Below are positions 1 through 9,027 of a stretch of 64,000 nucleotides of DNA, in pieces. A program made the translations under genes and the position numbers. Below the pieces are notes generated by a model. That model was given only the letters and a program-made list of their open reading frames with translations. It was not told the origin of the DNA and ran no database searches. The number at the start of each line of letters is the position of its first letter. Within the stretch, counting starts at the first letter, position 1. Where the stretch lies: contig NZ_CP146343.1 in assembly GCF_037055275.1 (NCBI RefSeq), positions 5,239,001 through 5,303,000 on the forward strand, read 5' to 3'. The stretch comes from Pseudomonas sp. ML2-2023-3 (lineage in GTDB: Bacteria > Pseudomonadota > Gammaproteobacteria > Pseudomonadales > Pseudomonadaceae).

Positions 1-570
1 CGGGCCGTAGGGCTGCTGCACCGGCGGCAGATTTTTCACCGCGATATCAAGCCGCACAATGTGCTGCTGGGTGACGACGGCGAGCTGCGCGTGCTGGACT
101 TCGGGCTGGCCTACTGCCCGGGCTTGTCTGAGGATCTGCCATCGGCGCTGCCCGGTACTCCCAGCTACATCGCTCCGGAAGCCTTTCGCGGCGAAAAACC
201 CGCCGCCCGACAGGACCTGTATGCCGTGGGCGTGACCCTGTATTACCTGCTGACCGGGCATTATCCCTACGGTGAAATCGAAGCTTTCCAGCGCCCGCGC
301 TTTGGCGTGCCGGTGAGCGCCAGCCGATACCGCCCCGACCTGCCGGAATGGATTGCCCACAGCCTGGAACGCGGTGTTGCAGCCGATCCGCAGCTGCGTT
401 TTGAAACTGCCGAAGAGTGGTTGCTGCAACTGGAGCAGGGCGAACGCCAGAGCCTGAACGTACGCCCCAGACCCTTGCTGGAGCGAGAGCCGCTGATGGT
501 GTGGCGGGCGGTGGCGTTGATGTCGTTGTTGATCAATCTGGTGCTGATGTTTTTGCTGCTTCACACCTGA
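1..570 (+). CDS. Ser/Thr protein kinase, C-terminal part (cut by window edge)
   Basis: The open frame enters from the left edge and ends at a TGA, leaving 189 residues of a Hanks-type protein kinase. Visible in order are the catalytic loop HRDIKPHN (first 20 residues), the DFG metal-binding motif, an activation segment ending in the APE-like IAPEAF, and the conserved helix region DLYAVGVTLYYLLTG. The last ~22 residues are a hydrophobic helix (VALMSLLINLVLMFLLL), so the kinase is probably anchored in the inner membrane with its catalytic domain inside the cell. In pseudomonads a phosphatase-kinase gene of this kind sits between the nitrate transporter and nitrate or nitrite reductase genes (PA1782 in P. 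aeruginosa), which matches the genes downstream. A PP2C phosphatase domain would lie outside the window and cannot be confirmed. Its substrate is unknown. Confidence 0.9.
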   Translation, partial: RAVGLLHRRQIFHRDIKPHNVLLGDDGELRVLDFGLAYCPGLSEDLPSALPGTPSYIAPEAFRGEKPAARQDLYAVGVTLYYLLTGHYPYGEIEAFQRPRFGVPVSASRYRPDLPEWIAHSLERGVAADPQLRFETAEEWLLQLEQGERQSLNVRPRPLLEREPLMVWRAVALMSLLINLVLMFLLLHT

Positions 571-587
571 CAGCCGCTCGAAAACCC

Positions 588-674
588 TGTAGTCGCTGAC
601 GAGCCGTGCGAGGCTGCGATCGGTGTGATGCGGCACATCGATCGCAGCCTCGTTCTACTCGTCAGCGACTACAG
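588..674. repeat. REP pair, family 2 (GTAGTCGCTGA type)
   Basis: Two inverted arms, CTGTAGTCGCTGAC and GTCAGCGACTACAG, flank inner inverted segments around GAGGCTGCGATCG and CGATCGCAGCCTC. The whole element could fold into one long hairpin. Two other copies of this family occur at 11698 and 42242. It lies between the kinase gene and the nitrate operon promoter. Confidence 0.85.
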
Positions 675-770
675 GCGTAACGCTCCAACATCGGGCGCGG
701 CGCTTTCATTCGGTGCATAAAACCCTCACCTCAACATTTCATCGCCCTTTAAACACAGGCCCTGGCAACT

Positions 771-786
771 TGGCACAACCGCTGCA
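771..786 (+). promoter_or_regulatory. Sigma-54 promoter of the nitrate assimilation operon
   Basis: TGGCAC followed by CTGCA keeps the GG-N10-GC spacing of a -24/-12 promoter; only the first base of the TTGC box deviates. Transcription would start near 797, just before the leader hairpins. Such a promoter implies activation by an enhancer-binding protein, most likely NtrC under nitrogen limitation. No NtrC site was located with confidence. Confidence 0.7.
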
Positions 787-815
787 TTAGCTCTTTCATC
801 AATCATAAAACCCGG

Positions 816-854
816 TCTTCAACGACGAAGAACAGGTTTCCCGAGAGAACGGGA
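816..854 (+). promoter_or_regulatory. ANTAR antiterminator target: two hexaloop hairpins
   Basis: Two consecutive 5-bp hairpins each carry a six-base loop. P1 is TCTTC-AACGAC-GAAGA (816-831) and P2 is TCCCG-AGAGAA-CGGGA (839-854), with a 7-base linker. Both loops have A at position 1 and G at position 4, which is the signature of RNA bound by ANTAR proteins such as NasR and NasT. A terminator follows directly. NasT, freed from NasS by nitrate or nitrite, would bind here and let transcription pass into the nas genes. Confidence 0.8.
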
Positions 855-861
855 CAAGGAC

Positions 862-901
862 AAAGGTGTCCTCGCCAGGTAACTGGCGGGACACCTTTTT
901 T
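862..901 (+). terminator. Leader terminator (attenuator) of the nas operon
   Basis: The stem GGTGTCC plus CGCCAG (one bulged T) pairs with CTGGCG plus GGACACC around a GTAA tetraloop and is followed by a run of six T. It lies 40 bases upstream of the first nas start codon, inside the transcript from the sigma-54 promoter, so it would block expression unless the ANTAR target is occupied. Confidence 0.85.
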
Positions 902-941
902 GTTTGCGTACGATTTGTCGAGCATGGCCGCGGAGAACCTG

Positions 942-2171
942 ATGAAAAAACTAAAACTGGTGATGATCGGCAACGGCATGGCCGGGGTTCGTACCCTGGA
1001 AGAATTGCTCAAGCTGAGCAGCGAGCTCTATGACATCACGGTCTTCGGCGCCGAACCCCATGCCAACTACAACCGCATCCTGCTGTCCCCCGTACTGGCC
1101 GGTGAGCAGACCTTTGATGAGATCGTGCTCAACGATCTGGACTGGTATCTGGACAACAACATCACGCTGCTGCTCAACCGCAGAGTGGTGACGATCGACC
1201 GGGTAAAACGTCGGGTCATTGCCGACGACGGCACCGAGGCCGAATACGATCGCCTGCTGATCGCCACCGGCTCATCGCCGTTCATTCTGCCGATCCCGGG
1301 CAACACCCTGGACGGCGTCATCGGCTACCGCGACATTGCCGACACCCAGGCCATGATCGACACCGCCAAAACCCACACCCATGCGGTGGTCATCGGGGGC
1401 GGCCTGCTCGGCCTGGAAGCAGCCAACGGCCTGATGCTGCGCGGCATGCATGTGACAGTGATCCACAACGGCGAATGGCTGCTGGATCGCCAGCTGGACC
1501 GGGTCAGCGGCCAACTGCTGCAAGACGCCCTCGAAGCCAGCGGTCTGCATTTTCGGTTGTGCGAGCAGACCAGCGCCCTGCACGACGCGGGCAATGGCCG
1601 GGTCGGCTCGGTGGAATTCAAGAACGGCCAGATCATCCCTGCCGACCTGGTGGTGATGGCTGCAGGCATTCGCCCCAACATCGAACTGGCAGAGCGTGCG
1701 GGCATCCCGTGCAGCCGCGCGATTCTGGTCAACGACACCCTGCAAACCTACGACCCGCGCATTTACGCCATCGGTGAATGCGCCAGCCATCGCGGTATCG
1801 CCTATGGCCTGGTGGCTCCCCTGTTCGAACAGGCCAAGGTCTGCGCCAACCACCTCGCGCAATTGGGCTTTGCCCGCTACCAAGGCTCCGTCACCTCGAC
1901 CAAGCTGAAGGTCACGGGCATCGACCTGTTTTCTGCGGGGGATTTCATGGGCGGTGAAGGCACCGAAACCATCACCCTGCGTGATCCCATTGGCGGGGTC
2001 TACAAGAAGCTGGTGATCAAGGACGACGTGCTGGTGGGGGCCTGCCTGTATGGCGACACCGCTGACGGCAGTTGGTATTTGCGCCAGATCCGTGAGCACC
2101 ACAGCATTGACGGGATCCGCGATCATCTGATGTTCGGTGAAGAGGTTCTGGCCCTGGGGGAAGTGCGCTGA
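942..2171 (+). CDS. nasC: NasC-like FAD/NAD(P)H oxidoreductase subunit of assimilatory nitrate reductase
   Basis: Probably passes electrons from NAD(P)H through FAD to the nitrate reductase encoded next. The 409 residues show an FAD-binding GNGMAG near the N-terminus, the ATGSSP motif, an NAD(P)-binding GGGLLGLEAA near residue 148 and the IGECA motif of the pyridine nucleotide-disulfide reductase family. The C-terminus (KLKVTGIDLFSAGDF onwards) resembles the corresponding part of NirB. Full NirB is about twice as long and carries iron-sulfur and siroheme domains, all missing here, so this is an electron-transfer subunit like Klebsiella NasC and not a nitrite reductase. The ATG at 942 has GGAG seven bases upstream; a longer frame begins at a TTG inside the terminator and is unlikely. 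Its stop overlaps the nasA start. It may be annotated elsewhere as a short nirB. Confidence 0.87.
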   Translation: MKKLKLVMIGNGMAGVRTLEELLKLSSELYDITVFGAEPHANYNRILLSPVLAGEQTFDEIVLNDLDWYLDNNITLLLNRRVVTIDRVKRRVIADDGTEAEYDRLLIATGSSPFILPIPGNTLDGVIGYRDIADTQAMIDTAKTHTHAVVIGGGLLGLEAANGLMLRGMHVTVIHNGEWLLDRQLDRVSGQLLQDALEASGLHFRLCEQTSALHDAGNGRVGSVEFKNGQIIPADLVVMAAGIRPNIELAERAGIPCSRAILVNDTLQTYDPRIYAIGECASHRGIAYGLVAPLFEQAKVCANHLAQLGFARYQGSVTSTKLKVTGIDLFSAGDFMGGEGTETITLRDPIGGVYKKLVIKDDVLVGACLYGDTADGSWYLRQIREHHSIDGIRDHLMFGEEVLALGEVR

Positions 2172-4888
2172 TGAACCGCCAGATCACCGCCTCCACCTGC
2201 TGCTATTGCGGGGTCGGCTGCGGCGTGCTGATCGAGCATGACGGCGAGCGCATTCTCGGCGTCAGCGGCGATCCGGCCCATCCGGCCAATTTCGGCAAAT
2301 TGTGCAGCAAGGGCTCAACGCTGCACCTGACCGGCGACCTCAACGCCCGCGCGCTGTACCCGCAACTGCGTCTGGGCAAGGCCCTTGCCCGTGGCCGCAC
2401 CGACTGGGACAGCGCCCTGGATCACGCCGCCAGCGTGTTCGCCGCCACCATCGCCGAACACGGCCCCGACAGTGTGGCGTTTTACATCTCCGGGCAGTTG
2501 CTGACCGAGGACTACTACGCCTTCAACAAACTGGCGCGGGCGCTGGTAGGCACCAACAACATCGACAGCAATTCGCGGCTGTGCATGTCTTCGGCCGTGG
2601 TCGGCTACAAGCGCAGCTTGGGCGCCGATGCGCCGCCTTGCAGCTATGAAGACCTTGAGCTGAGCGATTGCGTGATGATCGTCGGCAGCAATATGGCCTA
2701 CGCCCATCCAATACTGTTTCGCCGACTGGAGGAGGCAAAAGCTCGGCGCCCGCAGATGAAAGTCATCGTTATCGACCCGCGCCGGACCGACACCTGCGAT
2801 CTGGCCGACCTGCATCTGGCCATTGAGCCGGGCTCCGATGTCGCTTTGTTTCACGGGATTTTGCACCTGTTGTTGTGGGAAGACTGGATCGACCGCGACT
2901 TTATCAAGGCCCACACCCAAGGCTTGCCCGAGCTGAAAAACCTGGTACGCGATTACACCCCGCAGATGGTGTCGCAACTCTGCGGCATCAGCGTCGAGCA
3001 CTTGCAGCAATGCGCCGAATGGGTCGGCACTTCGCCGAGTTTTCTGTCGCTATGGTGCATGGGCCTGAATCAATCCACCGCGGGCAGCGCAAAAAACAGT
3101 GCGCTGATCAATCTGCATCTGGCCACCGGGCAGATCGGCCGTCCGGGTGCAGGGCCGTTCTCCCTGACCGGTCAGCCCAATGCAATGGGCGGGCGCGAAA
3201 CCGGAAGTCTGTCCAACCTGTTGCCCGGCCACCGCGAGGCCGCCAATCCCGAGCACCGGGCCGAAGTCGCCGCCTACTGGGGCGTAGAGCAACTGCCGCA
3301 CACCACCGGCCTGAGCGCCATCGAGCTGTTCGAGCAGATGGCCAGCGGCAAGATCAAGGCGGTGTGGATTGCCTGCACCAACCCGGCGCAATCCATGCCG
3401 GACCAGACCGCCGTGCGGGCGGCGTTGCTGGCCTGCCCGTTTGTGGTGTTGCAAGAGGCGTTTCATACCACCGAAACCGCCGCCTTCGCCGACCTGCTGC
3501 TGCCCGCCGCCAGTTGGGGCGAAAAGGACGGCACGGTGACCAACTCCGAGCGGCGTATTTCCCACGTGCGCAAAGCCATCACAGCACCGGGGGAAGCCCG
3601 TTCCGATTGGGCAATTACTGTTGATTTCGCACAGCGTCTGGAAAAACATCTGCGCCCTGCGCAACCCGGCCTGTTTGCGTTTACCCACGCTGCGCAGGTG
3701 TTCGACGAGTACAAGTACCTGACCCGCGGGCGTGATCTCGATTTGTCGGGCATCAGCCATGCCGTGCTTGACGCCCTCGGCCCGCAGCAATGGCCCTTCC
3801 CTGTCGGCGCCCGTGAAGGCACTGCGCGGTTGTATCTGGACGGGATCTTTCCTACTGCCTCCGGGCGGGCACAGTTTGTCGCCGACCCGTATCGGGCAGC
3901 CAAGGAGCAGCGCGATGCGGGCTTCCCGCTGACCCTGATCACCGGCCGCCTGCGCGACCAATGGCACGGCATGAGCCGCACCGGCACTGCCGCGCAGTTG
4001 TTCGGTCACGTCAGCGAAGCGGTGTTGAGCCTGCACCCGGATGAACTGCGCCGCCATCGCCTGCAACCCGGTGACTTGATCAGCCTCAAAAGTCGACGCG
4101 GGGCGGTGATCATGCCGGTCAGCAGCGATGACAGCGTGCGGCCGGGCCAGGCGTTTTTGCCGATGCACTGGGGCGACCGCTTTCTCAAGGGCGGGGTCAA
4201 CACCCTGACCCTGCCAGCGTTCGACCCGCTGTCCAAACAGCCGGAGCTCAAACACAGCGCCGTCAGGCTTGAGCCGGTGCAATTGCCCTGGCAGCTCTTC
4301 GCCCTGATAGAAGGCAATGTTCAACAGAAATTCGAGACATTGCGCCCGCTCTGCGAAGCTTTTTCGTATGTGAGTTTCAGCCTGACGGGCCGCGAGCGCC
4401 CTGCGCTGTTGATCCGTGCGGCCAGCGCCAGCGCGCCAGACCCGCAACTGCTGCACGACATCGACCACGCCCTGGGGCTCGACGAGGGGCCGGTGCTGGC
4501 TTACGACGACCCGCGCCGTTGCATTGGCAAGCGGGTACGCATCGACAATGGCCGCATTACTGCCATTCGTCTGGCTGGCGAAACCCTGGCCAAGCACTGG
4601 CTGCAAAACCTGTGGCAGGAAGGGCGCGCCGATGAACACCTGCGCCGCTGGCTGCTGGCGCCATTGAGCGCGCCACCCGGCAACGGCGATACCCCGGCCG
4701 CGGGCAACAAGATTGTGTGCAACTGCAAGAACGTCAGCCAGGGCGCGATAAGTGCTGGCATCGACCAGGGGCTGGACTTGCAGGGGCTGAAAAATACATT
4801 GGGCTGCGGAACGCAATGCGGCTCCTGCGTCCCGGAAATCAAACGCTTGCTGGCTGCCCAGGCGCAGCTGATCGCCGTTATCTCATGA
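2171..4888 (+). CDS. nasA: Assimilatory nitrate reductase, molybdopterin catalytic subunit
   Basis: Cytoplasmic enzyme reducing nitrate to nitrite for nitrogen assimilation. In 905 residues the N-terminus carries C10, C13, C17 and C45, which bind a 4Fe-4S cluster. A molybdopterin oxidoreductase domain and a C-terminal MopB dinucleotide-binding domain (around GRLRDQWHGMSRTG) follow. The last ~60 residues form a BFD-like 2Fe-2S domain with C850, C852, C883 and C886. The extra C-terminal domain is shared with Klebsiella NasA and presumably receives electrons from the NasC-like protein. The start ATG overlaps the TGA of the preceding gene, implying translational coupling. Expression should follow the leader antitermination described at 816-901. 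Confidence 0.94.
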   Translation: MNRQITASTCCYCGVGCGVLIEHDGERILGVSGDPAHPANFGKLCSKGSTLHLTGDLNARALYPQLRLGKALARGRTDWDSALDHAASVFAATIAEHGPDSVAFYISGQLLTEDYYAFNKLARALVGTNNIDSNSRLCMSSAVVGYKRSLGADAPPCSYEDLELSDCVMIVGSNMAYAHPILFRRLEEAKARRPQMKVIVIDPRRTDTCDLADLHLAIEPGSDVALFHGILHLLLWEDWIDRDFIKAHTQGLPELKNLVRDYTPQMVSQLCGISVEHLQQCAEWVGTSPSFLSLWCMGLNQSTAGSAKNSALINLHLATGQIGRPGAGPFSLTGQPNAMGGRETGSLSNLLPGHREAANPEHRAEVAAYWGVEQLPHTTGLSAIELFEQMASGKIKAVWIACTNPAQSMPDQTAVRAALLACPFVVLQEAFHTTETAAFADLLLPAASWGEKDGTVTNSERRISHVRKAITAPGEARSDWAITVDFAQRLEKHLRPAQPGLFAFTHAAQVFDEYKYLTRGRDLDLSGISHAVLDALGPQQWPFPVGAREGTARLYLDGIFPTASGRAQFVADPYRAAKEQRDAGFPLTLITGRLRDQWHGMSRTGTAAQLFGHVSEAVLSLHPDELRRHRLQPGDLISLKSRRGAVIMPVSSDDSVRPGQAFLPMHWGDRFLKGGVNTLTLPAFDPLSKQPELKHSAVRLEPVQLPWQLFALIEGNVQQKFETLRPLCEAFSYVSFSLTGRERPALLIRAASASAPDPQLLHDIDHALGLDEGPVLAYDDPRRCIGKRVRIDNGRITAIRLAGETLAKHWLQNLWQEGRADEHLRRWLLAPLSAPPGNGDTPAAGNKIVCNCKNVSQGAISAGIDQGLDLQGLKNTLGCGTQCGSCVPEIKRLLAAQAQLIAVIS

Positions 4889-4898
4889 GGAAATCACA

Positions 4899-5669
4899 AT
4901 GAGTGCAAAAGTCTGGCTGGTAGGTGCAGGCCCGGGTGATCCGGAGCTGCTGACGCTCAAGGCCGTGCGCGCCCTGCGCGAAGCGGATGTGGTGCTGATT
5001 GACGATCTGGTCAATGACGCGGTGCTGGAGCATTGCCCGGCTGCCCGAGTGATTTCGGTGGGCAAGCGCGGTGGCTGTCGTTCGACGCCACAGGCGTTTA
5101 TTCATCGCCTGATGCTGCGTTATGCCCGTCACGGCAAATGCGTGGTGCGGCTCAAGGGTGGCGATCCGTGCATCTTCGGCCGTGGCGGCGAAGAGGCCCA
5201 GTGGTTGCGCGAACTCGGGGTTGAGGTGGAACTGGTCAACGGCATTACGGCCGGGCTGGCGGGTGCCACGCAATGCGCGATCCCGTTGACCCTGCGCGGC
5301 GTGGCCCGGGGCGTGACGCTGGTGACGGCCCACACCCAGGATGAGAGCCAGGTGAACTGGCAGGCGCTGGCACAAAGCGGTACCACGCTGGTGGTGTACA
5401 TGGGCGTGGCCAAATTGAGCGAAATCCGCGAGCAATTGCTGGCGGGCGGCATGGCGGCGGATATGCCGGTGGCCATGATCGAAAATGCCTCCCTGCCCCA
5501 CCAGCGCGAATGCCGCAGCCATCTGGGCGCGATGGAGCAGGATGCCCAGATGTTCCAACTGAAAAGCCCGGCGATTCTGGTGATTGGACGCGTGGCAGCC
5601 GCGAGTGCTGCACAACAGCTATTGGAAACCGACGTGCCCGCGATGGCAGCAGTGCAATCTGGCCGGTGA
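4899..5669 (+). CDS. cobA: Uroporphyrinogen-III C-methyltransferase (SUMT)
   Basis: Transfers two methyl groups from S-adenosylmethionine to uroporphyrinogen III, giving precorrin-2, the precursor of siroheme (needed by nitrite and sulfite reductases) and of cobalamin. The 256 residues show the VGAGPGDPELLT nucleotide motif at the N-terminus, RLKGGDPCIFGRGGEE, and the NGITAGLAG and LTLRGVARG segments typical of SUMT. The ATG follows a GAGGA ribosome site and lies ten bases after the nasA stop, so it is the last gene of the nitrate operon. Supplying siroheme together with nitrate reductase fits assimilation of nitrite to ammonia, although no nitrite reductase gene is in the window. Confidence 0.95.
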   Translation: MSAKVWLVGAGPGDPELLTLKAVRALREADVVLIDDLVNDAVLEHCPAARVISVGKRGGCRSTPQAFIHRLMLRYARHGKCVVRLKGGDPCIFGRGGEEAQWLRELGVEVELVNGITAGLAGATQCAIPLTLRGVARGVTLVTAHTQDESQVNWQALAQSGTTLVVYMGVAKLSEIREQLLAGGMAADMPVAMIENASLPHQRECRSHLGAMEQDAQMFQLKSPAILVIGRVAAASAAQQLLETDVPAMAAVQSGR

Positions 5670-5682
5670 CCGCGTCGCCTGA

Positions 5683-5706
5683 ATCGCGAGCAAGCCCGCT
5701 CCCACA
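5683..5706. repeat. Single REP, family 1 (solitary arm)
   Basis: ATCGCGAGCAAGCCCGCTCC plus CAC matches one arm of the paired REPs listed below, but no opposite arm lies nearby. It sits 14 bases after the cobA stop. The following ~230 bases before the next gene hold no recognisable gene. Confidence 0.8.
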
Positions 5707-5939
5707 ATGATGGGGGGCTGTGTCGCGGATGGTGTGGACCGCACAAAACCTGTGGATGGTGCCTGAGACGCTGTATTGGGGTGATCTCAAACGACCCCCC
5801 TTTGTCGCGCTGTTGGCACGCTCGCGCGCTGTGCCCCTGTGCAAAGCGGCTATTTACTGAGCCGAATCGACCCCCGCCGTCATCCCGGTGTCATGGGGGT
5901 TTGTTTCCTTGACGGGCATTCAGCCTTCGAGGAGTCCCC

Positions 5940-7340
5940 ATGATTCGCCCCACGTTACTGGCACTCGCGCTCTTTTGCGTGATCAACAACGCCTGCGCCG
6001 AACCCGGTCCGCCACTGCCCCATTCCCCCGGCGCACCTTATGCAGCCAGCAGTCTGGCGGACCGTATTGTGCTGACGCCGGGTGCCAATCCCGCTCGGGA
6101 AATGGCCGTGACTTTTCGCACGGACACCCGCCAGCTCACCAGTCAGTTGCAGTTGGCTGTGGCACTCGACGGCCCGCAACTGGATAAAGCCGCACGCGTG
6201 ATCGAAGGCATCCCCCTGAGCCTGGAGACCGAGAACGGCGCCGCCCTTTTCCACCAGGTACGCCTGCACGACTTGCAACCGGACACCGCCTACGTGTATC
6301 GGGTCAAGGGCACTGATGGCTGGAGCGAATGGCTGCAGTTCCGTACCGCCGCCGAGGGGTTCAAGCCGTTCAGTTTTATCTACATGGGCGATATGCAGAA
6401 CGACATTCTGTCGCTGGCCTCGCGCAGTGTTCGCCAGGCACTGCAAAGCGTCGCCAACCCGGCGCTGATCGTTCACGCGGGCGATCTGGTGTCGCAACGC
6501 GACGACCTTGTGCATGACGATCAATGGGGAGAATGGAATCAGGCCGGTGGTTTTCACTACGGGATGATTCCCCAGGTGCTGGCCGCCGGAAATCACGAGT
6601 ACCTGGACAGCCTCAACCCCGACGGCAGCGAAAGCCGTACCCTTGGCCCGCACTGGAGCCGCCAGTTTGCCCTGGCGCAAAACGGGGTCGAAGGGCTGAA
6701 AAGCACCACCTACTTTGTCGACTATCAGGGCGTGCGTTTTATCGTGCTCGATGGCACCTCGGCCCTGGACATGGGCACCCTGGCCCAGCAAACCCGGTGG
6801 CTTGAGCAAAGCCTGAAAACCAGCCGTGCCCGCTGGAATATCGTGGTCAGTCACCAGCCCGTCTTTACCTGTGCCCGCCCGGAAGATACCGAGCCATTGA
6901 AGCTCGCCTGGAAGCCTGTGTTCGAGCGGTACGCGGTGGATCTGGTGTTGCAGGGCCATGACCATTGCTACAGCCGTGTCACCGATGAAGCCGGTCGTGT
7001 GGCATCGAAGGCGGCCCGCGCGGGCGGCAAGATTCAGGGTCCGGTGTATATGGTGTCGGTGGCCGGTTCCAAGATGTATGGCCTCAATGACCGGGCACAA
7101 CAGCAGCCCGATCGCAGCGCCGAAGAAACCCAGCTGTACCAGACCATCGAGGTGCAGGACTCCCGCCTGAAGGTGCGCAGCTATACCGCGGCGGGCACGC
7201 TGTATGACGCGTTTGACCTGGAGCGCGACGCCAGAAACCGCAACCATCTGCGCGAGCCGGTGAAGTCCCTGCCTGCCGAGCGCGCCTGCACGCAAACGGC
7301 AGGCCCCGATGGTTTTGCCTGCAGCTCAAGGGCCAAATAA
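5940..7340 (+). CDS. Exported metallophosphatase of the purple acid phosphatase type
   Basis: A 466-residue phosphoesterase with an N-terminal signal peptide (cleavage probably after NNACA), so it acts in the periplasm or outside. A fibronectin-like N-terminal domain of the purple acid phosphatase kind is followed by the calcineurin-like fold. All five metal-binding blocks are visible: GDMQND, HAGDLVSQRDD, GNHEY, SHQPVF and GHDHCYSR. The ATG has GAGGAG seven bases upstream. It stands alone between the nitrate operon and the galactarate genes and is followed by a REP pair. Likely function is hydrolysis of phosphomonoesters for phosphate scavenging; the substrate cannot be told from sequence, and no Pho box was identified. 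Confidence 0.88.
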   Translation: MIRPTLLALALFCVINNACAEPGPPLPHSPGAPYAASSLADRIVLTPGANPAREMAVTFRTDTRQLTSQLQLAVALDGPQLDKAARVIEGIPLSLETENGAALFHQVRLHDLQPDTAYVYRVKGTDGWSEWLQFRTAAEGFKPFSFIYMGDMQNDILSLASRSVRQALQSVANPALIVHAGDLVSQRDDLVHDDQWGEWNQAGGFHYGMIPQVLAAGNHEYLDSLNPDGSESRTLGPHWSRQFALAQNGVEGLKSTTYFVDYQGVRFIVLDGTSALDMGTLAQQTRWLEQSLKTSRARWNIVVSHQPVFTCARPEDTEPLKLAWKPVFERYAVDLVLQGHDHCYSRVTDEAGRVASKAARAGGKIQGPVYMVSVAGSKMYGLNDRAQQQPDRSAEETQLYQTIEVQDSRLKVRSYTAAGTLYDAFDLERDARNRNHLREPVKSLPAERACTQTAGPDGFACSSRAK

Positions 7341-7346
7341 GTCGCC

Positions 7347-7433
7347 TGTGGGAGCGGGCTTGCTCGCGATACGATCGACGCGGTGTAACGGATTAACCGC
7401 ATCGTCTGCATCGCGAGCAAGCCCGCTCCCACA
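7347..7433. repeat. REP pair, family 1 (GTGGGAGCGGGCTTGC type)
   Basis: Inverted copies of GTGGGAGCGGGCTTGCTCGC surround a ~37-base variable middle. It lies between two convergent genes (metallophosphatase and garD). Confidence 0.93.
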
Positions 7434-7462
7434 ATGAGTGGCCGGGTCCGGGGCCTGGTTGA

Positions 7463-9016
7463 TCAGGTGATCGGTGCCGGATTGAACAGGGTGATGTCGT
7501 TGTGCAGTTTGTGCTGCTCGGCCCAGGTGTGTTTTTTACCGCTGGCGACGTCCAGGTAGTAATGGAACAGCTCCCAACCCAGGTCTTCGATGGTCGCGCG
7601 CCCGGTGGCGATGCGCCCGGCGTCGATATCGATCAGGTCCGGCCAGCGCTGTGCCAGTTCGGTGCGGGTCGACACTTTCACCACGGGGGCCATTGCCAGC
7701 CCATACGGTGTGCCGCGCCCGGTCGTGAACACGTGCAGGTTCATCCCGGCAGCCAGTTGCAAGGTGCCGCACACAAAGTCGCTGGCTGGCGTCGCACAAA
7801 AAATCAGCCCTTTGCGCGTGAAGCGCTCGCCCGGGCCAAGCACGCCATTAATCGCGCTGCTGCCGGACTTGACGATGGACCCCAGGGATTTCTCGACGAT
7901 ATTCGACAACCCGCCCTTCTTGTTACCCGGCGTGGTGTTGGCGCTGCGGTCTGCTTCGCCCTTGGCCAGGTAGCGGTCGTACCAGTCCATTTCCCGCACC
8001 AGCTCTTGGGCGACGGCCTGGGTCTCGGCACGGGAAGTCAGCAGGTAGATGGCATCGCGCACTTCGGTGACTTCGGAAAACATCACCGTTGCCCCCGCAC
8101 GCAACAACAAGTCCGAGGCATAACCCAGCGCCGGATTGGCGGTGATCCCGGAAAACGCATCGCTGCCGCCGCATTGCATGCCCAGGATCAATTCAGACGC
8201 CGGTACGGTTTCGCGACGGCGCTGATCGAGTTTCTTGAGGCGGACTTCGGCCAGGGCCATGATCTGCTCGATCATCTCGGTAAAACCGTGGCTGGAATCC
8301 TGCAGGCGGTACAGCCACGGATCGCTCAGGTCCACCGAGCTGTCGTTTTCGTGCATCACCTGGCCGGCCTGCAATTTCTCGCAGCCCAGACCGATGACCA
8401 GCGCTTCACCGCCCAGATTGGGGTTGCGCGCCAGGTTACGTACCGTGCGGATCGGGATATAGGCGTCGGTGGCGCTGATCGCCACCCCGCAGCCGTAGCT
8501 GTGGGTCAACGCAACGACATCGTCGACATGGGGGTAAAGGGGCAGCAGTTCGTCCTTGATCCGCTTGACCGCATGGTCCAGCACGCCGGTCACGCACTGC
8601 ACGGTGGTGGTGATGCCCAGAATATTGCGCGTGCCCACGGTACCGTCGGCGTTGCGATACCCTTCGAAGGTGTAGCCCTCAAGGGGTGCCTGCGCGGGCG
8701 GAACATCCGTGGACAGCGGCAGGCTGTCCAGGGGCGGGGCGGTGGGCATGCGCAGCTGGTCTTCGTTGACCCAGCTGCCCCGCGCAATGGCTTGCAGGGC
8801 GTAGCCGATGATCTGGCCGTAGCGAATCACTTCGCCGCCCTGGGGGATGTCTTCCAGAGTGACTTTGTGGCTCTGGGGCACAAAGTCCAGCGTCACGAGG
8901 CCATCCGCAAACACAGTACCGGCCGGTACGCCCTGGTCATTGACCACGACCGCAACGTTATCCAGCGGGTGCAAGCGGATCGAGCGCGGCGAATCAGAAT
9001 GTTCAATCAACGTCAT
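7463..9016 (-). CDS. garD: Galactarate dehydratase
   Basis: Dehydrates D-galactarate to 5-dehydro-4-deoxy-D-glucarate, the substrate of KdgD. The 517 residues have a short N-terminal SAF-like domain followed by the UxaA/GarD catalytic domain; characteristic stretches include [31 protein letters not shown] and [10 protein letters not shown]. Length matches the family (523 in E. coli). The ATG at 9016 has GAGGAG seven bases upstream; a TTG 15 bases earlier is less likely. It starts 11 bases after the transporter stop codon, so the two genes form one transcription unit. Confidence 0.95.
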   Translation of the reverse strand: MTLIEHSDSPRSIRLHPLDNVAVVVNDQGVPAGTVFADGLVTLDFVPQSHKVTLEDIPQGGEVIRYGQIIGYALQAIARGSWVNEDQLRMPTAPPLDSLPLSTDVPPAQAPLEGYTFEGYRNADGTVGTRNILGITTTVQCVTGVLDHAVKRIKDELLPLYPHVDDVVALTHSYGCGVAISATDAYIPIRTVRNLARNPNLGGEALVIGLGCEKLQAGQVMHENDSSVDLSDPWLYRLQDSSHGFTEMIEQIMALAEVRLKKLDQRRRETVPASELILGMQCGGSDAFSGITANPALGYASDLLLRAGATVMFSEVTEVRDAIYLLTSRAETQAVAQELVREMDWYDRYLAKGEADRSANTTPGNKKGGLSNIVEKSLGSIVKSGSSAINGVLGPGERFTRKGLIFCATPASDFVCGTLQLAAGMNLHVFTTGRGTPYGLAMAPVVKVSTRTELAQRWPDLIDIDAGRIATGRATIEDLGWELFHYYLDVASGKKHTWAEQHKLHNDITLFNPAPIT

Positions 9017-9027
9017 GATGCCGCTCC

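Noticed and set aside
5871..5903. Possible hairpin with CCCCC and GGGGG before the metallophosphatase gene
   Set aside because: Only five clean pairs with an unpaired middle of about 20 bases; not convincing as terminator or switch.
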